Shown here piece by piece: positions 40,962 through 50,102 of a stretch of 64,000 nt of DNA. The DNA is from Schlegelella aquatica (GTDB lineage: Bacteria; Pseudomonadota; Gammaproteobacteria; Burkholderiales; Burkholderiaceae_C). The notes below the pieces were generated by a model. The model did not search any database and was not told the DNA's origin. It saw nothing but the letters and a program-made list of their open reading frames with translations. The number at the start of each line of letters is the position of its first letter. Position 1 is the stretch's first letter. The stretch is taken from assembly GCF_026013905.1 (NCBI RefSeq), contig NZ_CP110257.1:2688001-2752000 (forward strand), written 5' to 3'. Made by a program: the position numbers and the translations under genes.

Positions 40962-41107
40962 TCGGAAGTTTCCGATGGCTGCGAAACAGGATGTATCGAA
41001 CGGTGGGCGCACCGGTCGTGAGGAGGGCGCCGTGCGTCGCTCTCGGGTCTTCACTGAGGCCCCGGCGAGAGGCGGCTTTACCCCGAGGCGCTTTCGGAAA
41101 TTTCCGA
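40962..41107. promoter_or_regulatory. Duplicated palindrome in the sensor-esterase promoter region
   Basis: TCGGAARTTTCCGA occurs at 40962-40975 (one central mismatch) and 41094-41107 (perfect palindrome). The two lie 132 bp apart, each followed by TGG and preceded by a similar CCCCG-rich stretch, so about 30 bp is duplicated. AT-centred palindromes are unusual in this genome. They are most simply read as operator sites for the adjacent NarL-type regulator or another dimeric regulator acting on both divergent units. Confidence 0.6.
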
Positions 41108-41178
41108 TGGTCCGGTGCAGGCCGCCTCCGTAGTCTGCAGGCCGGCATCCCAGATCCAGCATGAACGAGGAGACCCCC

Positions 41179-42876
41179 ATGAGACAGCTTCGACATGCCG
41201 CCGGCGGCTTGTGCATCCTGGCGGCAACGCTGCTCACCGCCTGCGGCGGCAGCGACGGTCCGCCGCCCACCGAGCGCAGCACTCGGCTGGGCACCGTGGC
41301 GGGCGTGGAGCAGTCGGGCACCTACGCATGGCTGGGCATTCCCTTCGCGAAGCCCCCGGTGGGCGCGCTGCGCTGGCGGGCACCGGCCGAGCCCGACGCC
41401 TGGAGCGGCAAGCGCGACGCCAAGGCCTTCGGCAACGCCTGCATCCAGAACGGCCGCATCTACGGCCCGGGCAGCAACAACACCTACGACGCCACCATCG
41501 GCACCACGCTGAACACCCCGGTGGGCAGCGAGGACTGCCTCACCCTGAACATCTGGCGCCCGGCCAACCGCGACAACAACCTGCCGGTGCTGTTCTTCGT
41601 GTACGGCGGCAGCAACATCTCCGGCTACACCGCCGATCCGGTCTACAACGGCGCGAACCTCGCCAAGACCGCCAACGCGGTGGTGGTGACGGCCAACTAC
41701 CGCGTGGGGCCCTTCGGCTTCTTCAACGCCGCACAGATCAACGCGCTGGCCGCCAGCCCCGAGGAGGCCTCGGGCAACTTCGCGCTGCTGGACATCATGC
41801 AGGCGCTGAAGTTCGTGCAGCAGAACATCGCGAACTTCGGCGGCAACCCCGGCAACGTCACGCTGATGGGCCAGTCGGCCGGCGCGATCAACACCTGGGC
41901 GCTGCTGGCCTCGCCGAAGGCGGCGGGCCTGTTCCACAAGGCGATCCCGTTGTCCGGCGGCCTCTCGCTGGCCAGCAACCTGCCGGCCGGCACCATCCCC
42001 ACGCTGAACCCGGCGACCACCTACGCGGCGCAGGCCGACAACCTGCTGTACCAGCTGCTGATCGCCGACGGCCTGGCCGCCGATGTGCCCGGCGCGCAGG
42101 CCTACGTGGCCACGCAGAGCAACCAGCAGATCGCCGACTACCTGCGTGCCAAGCCGGCGGGCACGATCCTGACCACGCTGCTGACCAAGGGGCTGACGGG
42201 AAGCGGCCCCATCCCCGACGGCACGGTGCTGCCGCTGAACCCGATCGACGAGATCGCCGCCGGCCGCTACAACAAGGTGCCGGTGCTGGCCGGCAACACC
42301 GCCGACGAAGGCAAGCTGTTCGCGCCCTTCCTCACGCTGCTGGGCGGCCCGCCGGGCTTCATCATGAGCGACGCCGAACGGTTCGCGAAGATGTTCGATC
42401 CTGCGCAGGCGGCCGCGGTCACGATCGACCAGGTGATCCACCCGGCGTACCTGCCGGTCACGGCACCCGGCACCGGCTGGAACGCCAAGACGGCCCTGCT
42501 GGCTTCGGTGTTCATGGGCCCCAGCCGCGACAACGCGCTGAACACGCTGAAGACGCAGCAGTCCAACGTCTGGTACTACAAGTTCAGCTGGGCGCAGGAG
42601 CCCGCGCCGTGGAACGACATCTACGGTGCCGCGCATGCGTTCGACCTGCCGTTCGTGTTCGGCAACTTCGGGCCCTCGCTGTTCGCCAACGCGGTCAACA
42701 GCAGCGCCAACCAGCCGGGCCGGCTGGCGCTGTCCGGCGCGATGATGCAGAGCATCGCCGCCTTCATGCGCAACGGCGACCCCAACAATGCCAGTCTCGG
42801 CGTCACCTGGCCGGCATGGCCCGCGACGCTGGTCTTCGATGCCTCGCTCACGCAGGCGCAGATCAGCGTGCAGTGA
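41179..42876 (+). CDS. Type B carboxylesterase, lipoprotein
   Basis: A 565-residue alpha/beta-hydrolase of the carboxylesterase/lipase (cholinesterase-like) family. It begins with a lipoprotein signal ending in the lipobox LTAC (about residues 18-21), so it is membrane-anchored outside the cytoplasm. The triad is visible: S233 in GQSAGA, E377 in NTADEGKLF, H486 in GAAHAFDLPFVFG; EDCLTLNIW is the second family signature and YGGS forms the oxyanion region. GAGGAG lies eight bases before ATG 41179. It is 13 bp upstream of an acyl-CoA ligase, suggesting that an ester is cleaved outside and the acid is taken up and activated. Confidence 0.92.
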   Translation: MRQLRHAAGGLCILAATLLTACGGSDGPPPTERSTRLGTVAGVEQSGTYAWLGIPFAKPPVGALRWRAPAEPDAWSGKRDAKAFGNACIQNGRIYGPGSNNTYDATIGTTLNTPVGSEDCLTLNIWRPANRDNNLPVLFFVYGGSNISGYTADPVYNGANLAKTANAVVVTANYRVGPFGFFNAAQINALAASPEEASGNFALLDIMQALKFVQQNIANFGGNPGNVTLMGQSAGAINTWALLASPKAAGLFHKAIPLSGGLSLASNLPAGTIPTLNPATTYAAQADNLLYQLLIADGLAADVPGAQAYVATQSNQQIADYLRAKPAGTILTTLLTKGLTGSGPIPDGTVLPLNPIDEIAAGRYNKVPVLAGNTADEGKLFAPFLTLLGGPPGFIMSDAERFAKMFDPAQAAAVTIDQVIHPAYLPVTAPGTGWNAKTALLASVFMGPSRDNALNTLKTQQSNVWYYKFSWAQEPAPWNDIYGAAHAFDLPFVFGNFGPSLFANAVNSSANQPGRLALSGAMMQSIAAFMRNGDPNNASLGVTWPAWPATLVFDASLTQAQISVQ

Positions 42877-42889
42877 GGAAAGGCGCGGG

Positions 42890-44545
42890 ATGAACACGCT
42901 GATGGGCAGCATGATGGGGACACCGCTGCTGGTGTCCTCGCTGATCCGCCACGCCGCGCGCCACGCGGCCGACACCGAGATCGTGTCGCGCCGCGCCGAG
43001 GGCGACCTGCACCGCACCACCTGGGCCGCGCTGGAGCTGCGCGCGCGCCGCCTCGCGCAGGCGCTGGAGCGGCTGGGCGTGGCCGCGGGCGAGCGCGTGG
43101 GCACGCTGGCCTGGAACGGCTACCGGCACGTGGAGATCTACTACGGCAGCGCCGGCTCGGGCCGCGTGTGCCACACGATCAACCCGCGGCTGCATCCGGA
43201 GCAGATCGCCTGGATCGTCCACCATGCGCAGGACGCGGTGCTGTGCTTCGACCGCAGCTTTCTGCCGCTGGTGGAATCGCTGTGGCCGCAACTGGGCTGC
43301 GTGCGCCATTTCGTGCTGCTGGCCGATGCGGCCGACATGCCCGAGGCGTCCACCGTGCCGGGGCTGCTGTGCTACGAGACGCTGGTGCAGGCCGAAGACG
43401 GCGGGTACGAATGGCCCGAGCTCGACGAGGACGCTGCCTGCGGGATCTGCTACACCTCGGGCACCACCGGCGACCCCAAGGGCGTGGCCTACAGCCACCG
43501 TGCCACGGTGCTGCACGCGATGGCCTCGGCCTGCCCCGACGCGCTGGGCCTGTCGTCGCGCGATTCGGTGCTGCCGGTCGTGCCGATGTTCCACGTCAAC
43601 GCCTGGGGCCTGCCGTACTCGGCCGCGATGGTGGGCGCCAAGCTGGTCCTGCCCGGCGGGCAGCTGGACGGCGCCTCGCTGTACGAGCTGTTCGAGCGCG
43701 AGCAGGTCACGTTCACCGCCGGCGTGCCCACGGTGTGGCTGGGGGTGCTGGAGCATGTGCGGCGCCACGGGCTGCGGTTCTCCAGCCTGCAGCGCGCGAT
43801 GATCGGGGGCTCCGCCTGCCCGCCGTCGATGATGGAGGCGTTCGAGTCGTACGGCGTCGAGGTGCTGCACGGCTGGGGCATGACCGAGATGTCGCCGATC
43901 GGCACCGTCTCGCGGCTGAAGGCCAAGCATCTTCACCTGCCGGCCGCCGAGCGCCACCGCCTGCTGCACAAGCAGGGCAGGGCGCTGTTCGGCGTGGAGA
44001 TGGAAGTGGTGGACGACGACGGCCGCCCGCTGCCCTGGGACGGCGCCAGCGCCGGCGCCCTGGTGGTGCGCGGGCCCTGGATCATCGAGCGCTACTACCG
44101 GCACGAGCGCAGCGCGCTGATGGAGCTGCCCGGCCGCGGCGCCTGGTTCCCCACCGGCGACATCGCCACCATCGACGCCGACGGGTTCATGCAGATCACC
44201 GACCGCATCAAGGACCTCATCAAGTCCGGCGGCGAGTGGATCGGCTCCATCGACCTGGAGAACGTGGCGATGGCGCACCCCGCGGTGCAGGAGGCCGCCG
44301 TGATCGCCGCGCGTCACGAGAAATGGGGCGAGCGCCCGCTGCTGATCGCGGTGCGCAAGCCCGACGCGGCCCTCACGCGCGAGGAGCTGCTCGCGTTCTT
44401 CGAAGGGCGCGTCGCGAAGTGGCAGGTCCCCGACGATGTGGTGTTCGTCGAGGCGCTGCCGCACGCGGCCACCGGAAAGGTCCAGAAGCTGAAGCTGCGC
44501 GAGCAGTTCAAAGACCACCTTCTCCATTCCCACCCCGCTCACTGA
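42890..44545 (+). CDS. AMP-forming acyl-CoA ligase
   Basis: A 551-residue member of the ANL family. The P-loop [16 protein letters not shown] starts near residue 188, followed by [11 protein letters not shown], the [12 protein letters not shown] segment and the C-terminal catalytic lysine in [13 protein letters not shown]. It is closest in style to medium/long-chain fatty acid or 3-methylthiopropionyl-CoA ligases (AlkK/DmdB type); the substrate cannot be set by eye. It lies between the esterase and a solute-binding protein gene with gaps of 13 and 10 bp, so all three are surely co-transcribed. Confidence 0.92.
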   Translation: MNTLMGSMMGTPLLVSSLIRHAARHAADTEIVSRRAEGDLHRTTWAALELRARRLAQALERLGVAAGERVGTLAWNGYRHVEIYYGSAGSGRVCHTINPRLHPEQIAWIVHHAQDAVLCFDRSFLPLVESLWPQLGCVRHFVLLADAADMPEASTVPGLLCYETLVQAEDGGYEWPELDEDAACGICYTSGTTGDPKGVAYSHRATVLHAMASACPDALGLSSRDSVLPVVPMFHVNAWGLPYSAAMVGAKLVLPGGQLDGASLYELFEREQVTFTAGVPTVWLGVLEHVRRHGLRFSSLQRAMIGGSACPPSMMEAFESYGVEVLHGWGMTEMSPIGTVSRLKAKHLHLPAAERHRLLHKQGRALFGVEMEVVDDDGRPLPWDGASAGALVVRGPWIIERYYRHERSALMELPGRGAWFPTGDIATIDADGFMQITDRIKDLIKSGGEWIGSIDLENVAMAHPAVQEAAVIAARHEKWGERPLLIAVRKPDAALTREELLAFFEGRVAKWQVPDDVVFVEALPHAATGKVQKLKLREQFKDHLLHSHPAH

Positions 44546-44555
44546 AGGATCCCCC

Positions 44556-45800
44556 ATGACGTTCGACCGCCACGCCGTCCCGCTCGCCGTGCTGCTCGCC
44601 TTCAGCGGCGCGGCCTTCGCCCAGGCCAAGGGGGAGACGGTGAAGATCGCCTGGATCGACCCGCTGTCCGGCCTGATGGCCCCGGTGGGCCAGAACATGC
44701 TGAAGACGTTCCAGTTCTTCGCCGAGAAGTTCAACAACGACCCCAAGCTCAACCCGTCGGGCGTGAAGTTCGAGCTGGTCACCTTCGACAACAAGCTCAG
44801 CCCGTCGGAAACCCTGAACGCGCTGAAGTCGGCCACCGATCAGGGCATCCGCTACGTGGTGCAGGGTGCCGGCTCGAGCGCGGCGCTGGCGCTGTCGGAC
44901 GCGGTGGCCAAGTTCAACGAGCGCAACCCGGGCAAGGAGGTGCTGTACATCAACTACGCGGCCGTGGACCCGGACCTGACCAACAGCAAGTGCAACTACT
45001 GGCACTTCCGGGTGGATGCCGACACGTCGATGAAGATGGAGGCGCTCTCCACCTTCCTGAAGGAGCAGAAGGCCGTCTCCAAGGTCTACCTGATCAACCA
45101 GAACTACACCCACGGCCACCAAGTCTCGCGCTACGCCAAGGACACGCTGGCGCGTAAGCGCCCGGACGTGCAGATCGTCGGCGACGACGTGCACCCGCTG
45201 GCGCAGGTGCGCGACTTCGCGCCCTACGTGGCCAAGATCAAGGCCTCCGGCGCCGACACGGTGATCACCGGCAACTGGGGCTCGGACCTTGCGCTGCTGG
45301 TGAAATCGGCCAACGAGACGGGGCTGAACGTCAACTTCTACACCTACTACGCCAGCCTCACCGGCGGCCCCACCGCGATCGGCGCCGCCGGCGCGGGCAA
45401 GGTGTTCGAGGTGTCCACGCGGCATTCCGCGATGGGCGGCGACGTGCGCAAGTACGGCGACGAGTTCAAGTCCCGCTTCAACGACGACTGGAGCCACGGC
45501 CCGGTGTTCCATGCCTACGCGCTGCTGGCGCAGGCGATCGCCAAGGCCAAGTCCGTCGACCCCGGCAAGGTGGCCGCGGCGATGGAGGGGCTGAAGTTCA
45601 AGAGCTACAGCGGCGAGGTGGAGATGCGACGTGCCGACCACCAGCTGCAGCAGCCGCTGTGGATCTCCGTGTGGCAGAAGGCCGACGCGAAGCTCAACTA
45701 CAGCGTCGAGAACACGGGCCTGAACTTCCAGCCGGTCAAGGTCTACGACGCCTACGTGTCCAGCACGCCCACCTCCTGTCAGATGAAGCGGCCGGGCTGA
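44556..45800 (+). CDS. Branched-chain amino acid-type ABC solute-binding protein
   Basis: A 414-residue periplasmic binding protein of the LivJ-like (Peripla_BP_6) family, with a signal peptide cleaved after AFA at residue 22 and the typical KIAWIDPLSGLMAPVGQNM start. Members bind amino acids, carboxylates or aromatic acids. No permease or ATPase genes follow; the sequence after the stop contains only a possible permease fragment. It is therefore an orphan unless the rest of the transporter lies elsewhere. Context suggests it binds the acid released by the esterase. Confidence 0.92.
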   Translation: MTFDRHAVPLAVLLAFSGAAFAQAKGETVKIAWIDPLSGLMAPVGQNMLKTFQFFAEKFNNDPKLNPSGVKFELVTFDNKLSPSETLNALKSATDQGIRYVVQGAGSSAALALSDAVAKFNERNPGKEVLYINYAAVDPDLTNSKCNYWHFRVDADTSMKMEALSTFLKEQKAVSKVYLINQNYTHGHQVSRYAKDTLARKRPDVQIVGDDVHPLAQVRDFAPYVAKIKASGADTVITGNWGSDLALLVKSANETGLNVNFYTYYASLTGGPTAIGAAGAGKVFEVSTRHSAMGGDVRKYGDEFKSRFNDDWSHGPVFHAYALLAQAIAKAKSVDPGKVAAAMEGLKFKSYSGEVEMRRADHQLQQPLWISVWQKADAKLNYSVENTGLNFQPVKVYDAYVSSTPTSCQMKRPG

Positions 45801-45819
45801 ACCGCGTGGACCCCTCGCG

Positions 45820-45882
45820 ATCGGCAGCCTCGACGGCCTGAGCTCGGGGCTGCTGCCGTTCGTGCTCAGCTCCGCGCTCGCG
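45820..45882 (+). pseudogene. Possible remnant of an ABC permease (LivH-like) N-terminus
   Basis: Twenty bases after the solute-binding protein stop, one frame reads IGSLDGLSSGLLPFVLSSAL, which resembles the first membrane helix of LivH-type permeases and uses GC-rich third positions. It has no start codon and is lost after about 21 codons. A permease gene is exactly what is expected at this place. The match is short, so the call is tentative. Confidence 0.35.
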
Positions 45883-45993
45883 GGCCAGGTCGGCGACCGT
45901 GGCGGCGACCGTGGCGCCGGCGTACTTGCTCGTCCAGGCGCGGTGCGTGGCCGAACGGGTGCCGTGCTTGCGGCACGACTGGGCCCCCGCGCC

Positions 45994-48129
45994 TCAGTCC
46001 CACTGCGCCCTCACCCGCGCGAGCACGTCGAGTGTCGCGTCGCCCCCGGTCGGTTGCGGGCGCGCTTGGCCGTCCGGCGTAAGCGGCCCGACGGCTTCGA
46101 ACAGGCGCGAGACCGGCTCGGGGATGAAGCGGGTGAGCGAGGCGTAGACGTGGCGCCCGCCGAGCCGGGACTGCTGATGCACGTAGAAGCGCTGCGGCAC
46201 CATCACATGCAGGTGGCGCTGCGCGCGTGTGAGCGCCACGTACAGCAGGCGCCGCTCTTCCTCGATCTGCGCGATCTCGCCGGTGCTCAGATCGGAGGGG
46301 ATGCATCCGTCCACCGCGTTGAGGAGGTAGACAGCCTGCCATTCCTGGCCCTTGGCGGAATGGATGGTCGACAGGATCAGGTAGTCCTCGTCGCGGCCGG
46401 GGGCACCGGCTTCGTCGCTGGTGGCTTCCGGCGGGTCGAGCGTCAACTCGGTGAGGAACCGCTCGCGGCTGGAATAGCCCGCTGCGATGCGGGCCAGCTG
46501 GTCGAGGTCTGCCAGACGCACGGCGACGTCCTCGTACAGCCGCTCGAGCATCGGGCGGTACCACTGCACGGCATACGCCACCTCGTCGGGCCACGCGACC
46601 TCGCCGCGACGCAGGCGCGTGAATGCGCGCACCAGCTCGGGCCATTGGCCGGCCGCCGCCGAAGGCGGCTTGAACGCGGCCAGCGCAGCAAGCGGATCGG
46701 CCTGCTCGTGGATCGCATCCAGCAGCCGGCGCGCTGCCGCCGGGCCGATGCCCGGGACGAGCTGTGCGACGCGAAAGCCGGCCAGCCGGCTGCGCGGGTT
46801 CTCCACCCAGCGCAGCAACGAGAGCACGTCCTTGACGTGCGCGGCCTCGAGGAACTTGAGGCCGCCGTACTTCACGAATGGGATGTTGCGCCGCATCAGC
46901 TCGAGTTCGAGCGCCGCGCTGTGCAGGCTGGAGCGGAACAGCACCGCCTGGCGACGCAGGGCGAGCCCGCCTTCGCGGTGCGCCAGCACCTGGTCGGCCA
47001 CCCAGCGCGCCTGCGCCATGTCGTCTTCGACCGTGACGAGCTGCGGTCGGGGGCCGTCGCGCCGATCCGTCCACAGCCGCTTGGCGTGGCGCTCGGCGGC
47101 CCGCTCGATCACCGCGTTCGAGGCATCGAGGATCGGCTGGGTCGAGCGGTAGTTGCGCTCCAGCGTCACGACGCGCGCCGGCGGCTCGAACTGAGAAGGA
47201 AAGTCGAGGATGTTGCGCACCTCGGCCGCGCGAAAGCCGTAGATCGCCTGCGCGTCGTCGCCCACCACCGTGAGGCCGCGGCCGTCGGGCTTGAGCGCGC
47301 GCAGGATGCGAGCCTGGAGCCGGTTCGTGTCCTGGTACTCATCCACCAGCACGTGCTGGAAGCGCTCGCCCAACTCCCGGGCAAGGCGGCCGTCTTCCAT
47401 CATCTGGGCCCAGTACAGCAGCAGGTCGTCGTAGTCCAGCACCCGCTGGGCTTGCTTGGCGCTCACGTACGCCCGGAACAGCCCCTTCAGTTCCGCCGCC
47501 CACTCCGCGCACCAGGGGTAGTGCAGCTGCAGCACATCCACCAGGCGTTCCTCGCTGTTGACGGCACGCGAGTAGATGGCCAGGCAAGTGCCTTTGAGCG
47601 GGAAGCGCTTGTGGGTCCGGCCCAGGCCTTGTTCTTCCCGCAACCAGCCCATCAGGTCCTCGGCGTCCCCCCGGTCGAGCACGGTGAACTGCTCGGACAA
47701 CCCGACGCGGGCGGCGTACTCACGCAGCAGCCGCGCGCCGATCGCGTGGAAGGTGCCGGCCCACGGCAACTCCGGCGGGCGTCGCGTGCTCGTCTGCCCC
47801 AGGGCCTGTTGCAGCAGCTGCCCGGCGCGGCGCTCCATCTCCTGCGCGGCGCGGCGCGAGAATGTGAGCAGCAGCAGGCGCTGGGGATCGGCCCCGGCGA
47901 GCACCAGCCGCGCGACGCGCGCGGCCAGGGTCATGGTCTTGCCGCTGCCGGCGCCGGCGACCACCAGCAGCGCCGGCGCCGAGGGTTGGCCCACGCCGTG
48001 CTGCACCGCCTCGAGCTGCTGCTCGTTCAGCTTCGACCACGGCCCCTGCGCGGGCGCGGCGAGATCCAGATCCGGGGCGAGGACAGAGGGCACGGGCAAA
48101 CGGCGTCGGCGGGGCGGAACGGATGCCAA
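45994..48129 (-). CDS. UvrD/Rep-family ATP-dependent helicase
   Basis: A 711-residue superfamily 1A helicase. It shows the Q-motif NEQQLEAV, Walker A VVAGAGSGKTMTL (about 52-64), the TFSRRAAQEM motif Ia, Walker B LVDEYQDTN, GDDAQAIYGFRAAE, ERNYRS, STIHSAKGQEW and VALTRAQRHL. The length is close to Rep/UvrD/PcrA; it is probably an additional paralog, as a short basic N-terminal extension precedes the helicase core. It would unwind DNA 3' to 5' in repair or replication restart. It converges with the solute-binding protein operon. Confidence 0.93.
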   Translation of the reverse strand: MASVPPRRRRLPVPSVLAPDLDLAAPAQGPWSKLNEQQLEAVQHGVGQPSAPALLVVAGAGSGKTMTLAARVARLVLAGADPQRLLLLTFSRRAAQEMERRAGQLLQQALGQTSTRRPPELPWAGTFHAIGARLLREYAARVGLSEQFTVLDRGDAEDLMGWLREEQGLGRTHKRFPLKGTCLAIYSRAVNSEERLVDVLQLHYPWCAEWAAELKGLFRAYVSAKQAQRVLDYDDLLLYWAQMMEDGRLARELGERFQHVLVDEYQDTNRLQARILRALKPDGRGLTVVGDDAQAIYGFRAAEVRNILDFPSQFEPPARVVTLERNYRSTQPILDASNAVIERAAERHAKRLWTDRRDGPRPQLVTVEDDMAQARWVADQVLAHREGGLALRRQAVLFRSSLHSAALELELMRRNIPFVKYGGLKFLEAAHVKDVLSLLRWVENPRSRLAGFRVAQLVPGIGPAAARRLLDAIHEQADPLAALAAFKPPSAAAGQWPELVRAFTRLRRGEVAWPDEVAYAVQWYRPMLERLYEDVAVRLADLDQLARIAAGYSSRERFLTELTLDPPEATSDEAGAPGRDEDYLILSTIHSAKGQEWQAVYLLNAVDGCIPSDLSTGEIAQIEEERRLLYVALTRAQRHLHVMVPQRFYVHQQSRLGGRHVYASLTRFIPEPVSRLFEAVGPLTPDGQARPQPTGGDATLDVLARVRAQWD

Positions 48130-48196
48130 CTGTATATCCGTCCAGAGGGCCGAAGCCGTGACTTTTTCGGTGCGCGGGCGACCTCCCGCGCAGGGT

Positions 48197-49096
48197 TCAG
48201 CGCGCCGGCACCTGCCGCTCGATCAACCGCACCAAGGCCCACAGCGCGCGGTTCACGGGCGTCGGCACGCCGAGTGCCTCGCCGCGGGCCACGACGTGTC
48301 CGTTGAGATGGTCGATCTCGGTGGGTTTGCCGCGCATCAGGTCCTGCGCGGTGGAGGAGTACTGAGACGGCATGGTCTGGGCGATGCGACGCACGGCCTC
48401 CCACACGTCGCCCGGCACCTCGACGCCTTCGGCCCGGGCCACCTCGAGGCACTCGCGCACGACGTCGCGCATCACCGCTTCGACGCCCTGCCCTTGCACC
48501 AGCACGCCGTACGGCAGACGCGTGATCGCCGACAGGGCGTTGTAGGCGCAGTTGAGGATGAGCTTGGCCCACAGCGCACCGCGCACGTGCTCGCTGAACG
48601 CGATAGGCACACCCGCCTCGGTGAAGGCGGGCGCCAGACGCTCGCTGTGCGGCCCGGGGGGCACGACCAGTTCGCCGCGGCCGTGGTGGCGCACATGGCC
48701 CGGCCCGGCCAGCTCGACGGCCACATACACCACCGCCGGACTGACCGGCCGGCCGAGCACCGCGGCCAGCCGCTCGGCGTTGTCCACACCGTTCTGCAGG
48801 CTCCAGACCTGCGTGTGCGGGGCGAGGTGAGGGGCCATCTCGCGCCCGGCCGCCTCGGTGTCGGTGGACTTCACGCAGAACAGCACGAGGTCCGCATCGC
48901 GCACGGCCGAAGCGTCCGTGCTCGCGCGCATCGGCACACGAAAGCGCCCGAACGTCGCCTCCAGCACGAGCCCCCCCGCCTGCACCGCCTCGACGTGGGA
49001 GGGGCGCCCGATGAGGGCGACCTCCTGCCCGCCACGCGCGAGCATCGCCCCGTAGTAGCTGCCGACGGCCCCCGCGCCCATCACCGCGATCTTCAT
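48197..49096 (-). CDS. panE: Ketopantoate reductase family protein
   Basis: A 299-residue PanE/ApbA-family reductase (2-dehydropantoate 2-reductase, NADPH-dependent, pantothenate synthesis). The N-terminal Rossmann motif is MKIAVMGAGAVGSYYGAML (about 1-19), FCVKSTDTEAA follows, and the conserved lysine/asparagine segment LWAKLILNCAYNALSA is present. AAGGAG lies seven bases before ATG 49096. Paralogs that act on other 2-oxo acids exist, so the pan role is probable rather than certain. Confidence 0.85.
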   Translation of the reverse strand: MKIAVMGAGAVGSYYGAMLARGGQEVALIGRPSHVEAVQAGGLVLEATFGRFRVPMRASTDASAVRDADLVLFCVKSTDTEAAGREMAPHLAPHTQVWSLQNGVDNAERLAAVLGRPVSPAVVYVAVELAGPGHVRHHGRGELVVPPGPHSERLAPAFTEAGVPIAFSEHVRGALWAKLILNCAYNALSAITRLPYGVLVQGQGVEAVMRDVVRECLEVARAEGVEVPGDVWEAVRRIAQTMPSQYSSTAQDLMRGKPTEIDHLNGHVVARGEALGVPTPVNRALWALVRLIERQVPAR

Positions 49097-49226
49097 GATC
49101 TGCTCCTTGCGCAGCGAGGCCACCCCGGCGGCGCCTGCGCTGAAGGAAAGCATTGTGCGCCGATCGGTGGCCCCCGGCACGCAGCTGCTGCCGGGTGCCC
49201 CGCCGTGGCGGGGGACGTCGGGGAGC

Positions 49227-49874
49227 TCAGCCCTCGCGGCGCGAGGCGCCGCGAGGCCAGCGTGCGGCGGCGTGCCAGTCCTCGCTGTCGAACCAGGGAT
49301 CTCCCTGCAAGCAGGCGCGCAGCATGTCGAGAGCGTCGAAGCCCCAGAAGAGCCGGTCGTCCACTGCAAAGGTGGGAACGCCGAACACGCCGCGCCGCAC
49401 GGCGTCCTCCGTCGCGGCGCGCAGCTCGGTCTTCACGTCCTCGCCCTGCGGGGCGCGGCGCGGCGCGAGCGCCTGGGCGAGGGCTTCCAGGCGCTGCGGG
49501 TCGTCGGCGTTGTCTCCCGTCGTCCAGACGTGGCGGAACAGCGTTTCGCACACATGGCGATTGGGCAGCGTGCCGGGCTCGCCGCAGGCGAGTGCGAGCC
49601 TGAGCAAGGGCAAGGGATTGAACGGATGGGCGGCGGGCAGCCGCAACGTGAGGCCGTGGCGCCGGGCGAGCCACAGGACGTGGCGGTACGTCCAGGCGCG
49701 CTTCGGGGCGATCTCGGCAGGCCCGAGCTGGCCGTGGTGCTTGAGCATGGCGCCGAACAGCACCGGCTGGTACTCCACTTCGTGGCTGATCCCTTGGAGT
49801 GCGACCGGCAGACGTTCGAACGCCAGCCAGCAGTAGGGCGAGACGACGTCGAAGTAGAAGGTGATGCGCTTCAT
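49227..49874 (-). CDS. 2-hydroxychromene-2-carboxylate isomerase-like DsbA-family protein
   Basis: A 215-residue protein with a DsbA/GST-kappa fold. The N-terminal ITFYFDVVSPYCWLAFERL has S12 where oxidoreductases have Cys, the mark of HCCA isomerases, and GVFGVPTFAVDDRLFWG contains the cis-Pro region. HCCA isomerase acts in naphthalene breakdown with glutathione, but the family is broad and no aromatic pathway is present here. It overlaps the DUF1289 gene by four bases (ATGA). Confidence 0.85.
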   Translation of the reverse strand: MKRITFYFDVVSPYCWLAFERLPVALQGISHEVEYQPVLFGAMLKHHGQLGPAEIAPKRAWTYRHVLWLARRHGLTLRLPAAHPFNPLPLLRLALACGEPGTLPNRHVCETLFRHVWTTGDNADDPQRLEALAQALAPRRAPQGEDVKTELRAATEDAVRRGVFGVPTFAVDDRLFWGFDALDMLRACLQGDPWFDSEDWHAAARWPRGASRREG

Positions 49875-50095
49875 CGCGTGCTCCCGCTGGCAGGATTGCG
49901 GGCCTGCGCCCTTCGGTCGTGGCGCCGCTCACGCAGCCGCATCCACACGGCGCGCTTGTCCTCGTCGCTCAGGCTGGACCACGACGCGATCTCGTCGATG
50001 GTGCGCAGGCACCCCTCGCACCACCCTGTGGCGGGATCCATGCGGCACACGCCAACGCACGGGCTGCGGACGGCGACAGCGGGTGGGCGGGTCAT
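49871..50095 (-). CDS. DUF1289 small cysteine-rich protein
   Basis: A 74-residue protein with the DUF1289 motif: SPCVGVCRMDPATGWCEGCLRT (residues about 11-32, four cysteines in C-x3-C-x8-C-x2-C) followed by EIASWSSLSDEDKRAVW. The cysteines could bind a metal. The family's function is unknown. It sits 7 bp downstream of the YbaK-like gene and overlaps the isomerase start, so it belongs to the same transcription unit. Confidence 0.88.
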   Translation of the reverse strand: MTRPPAVAVRSPCVGVCRMDPATGWCEGCLRTIDEIASWSSLSDEDKRAVWMRLRERRHDRRAQARNPASGSTR

Positions 50096-50102
50096 CTCGA
50101 TC

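Noticed and set aside
46443..48306. Long plus-strand frames across the UvrD-like helicase
   Set aside because: Antisense shadows; the minus-strand helicase has all motifs.
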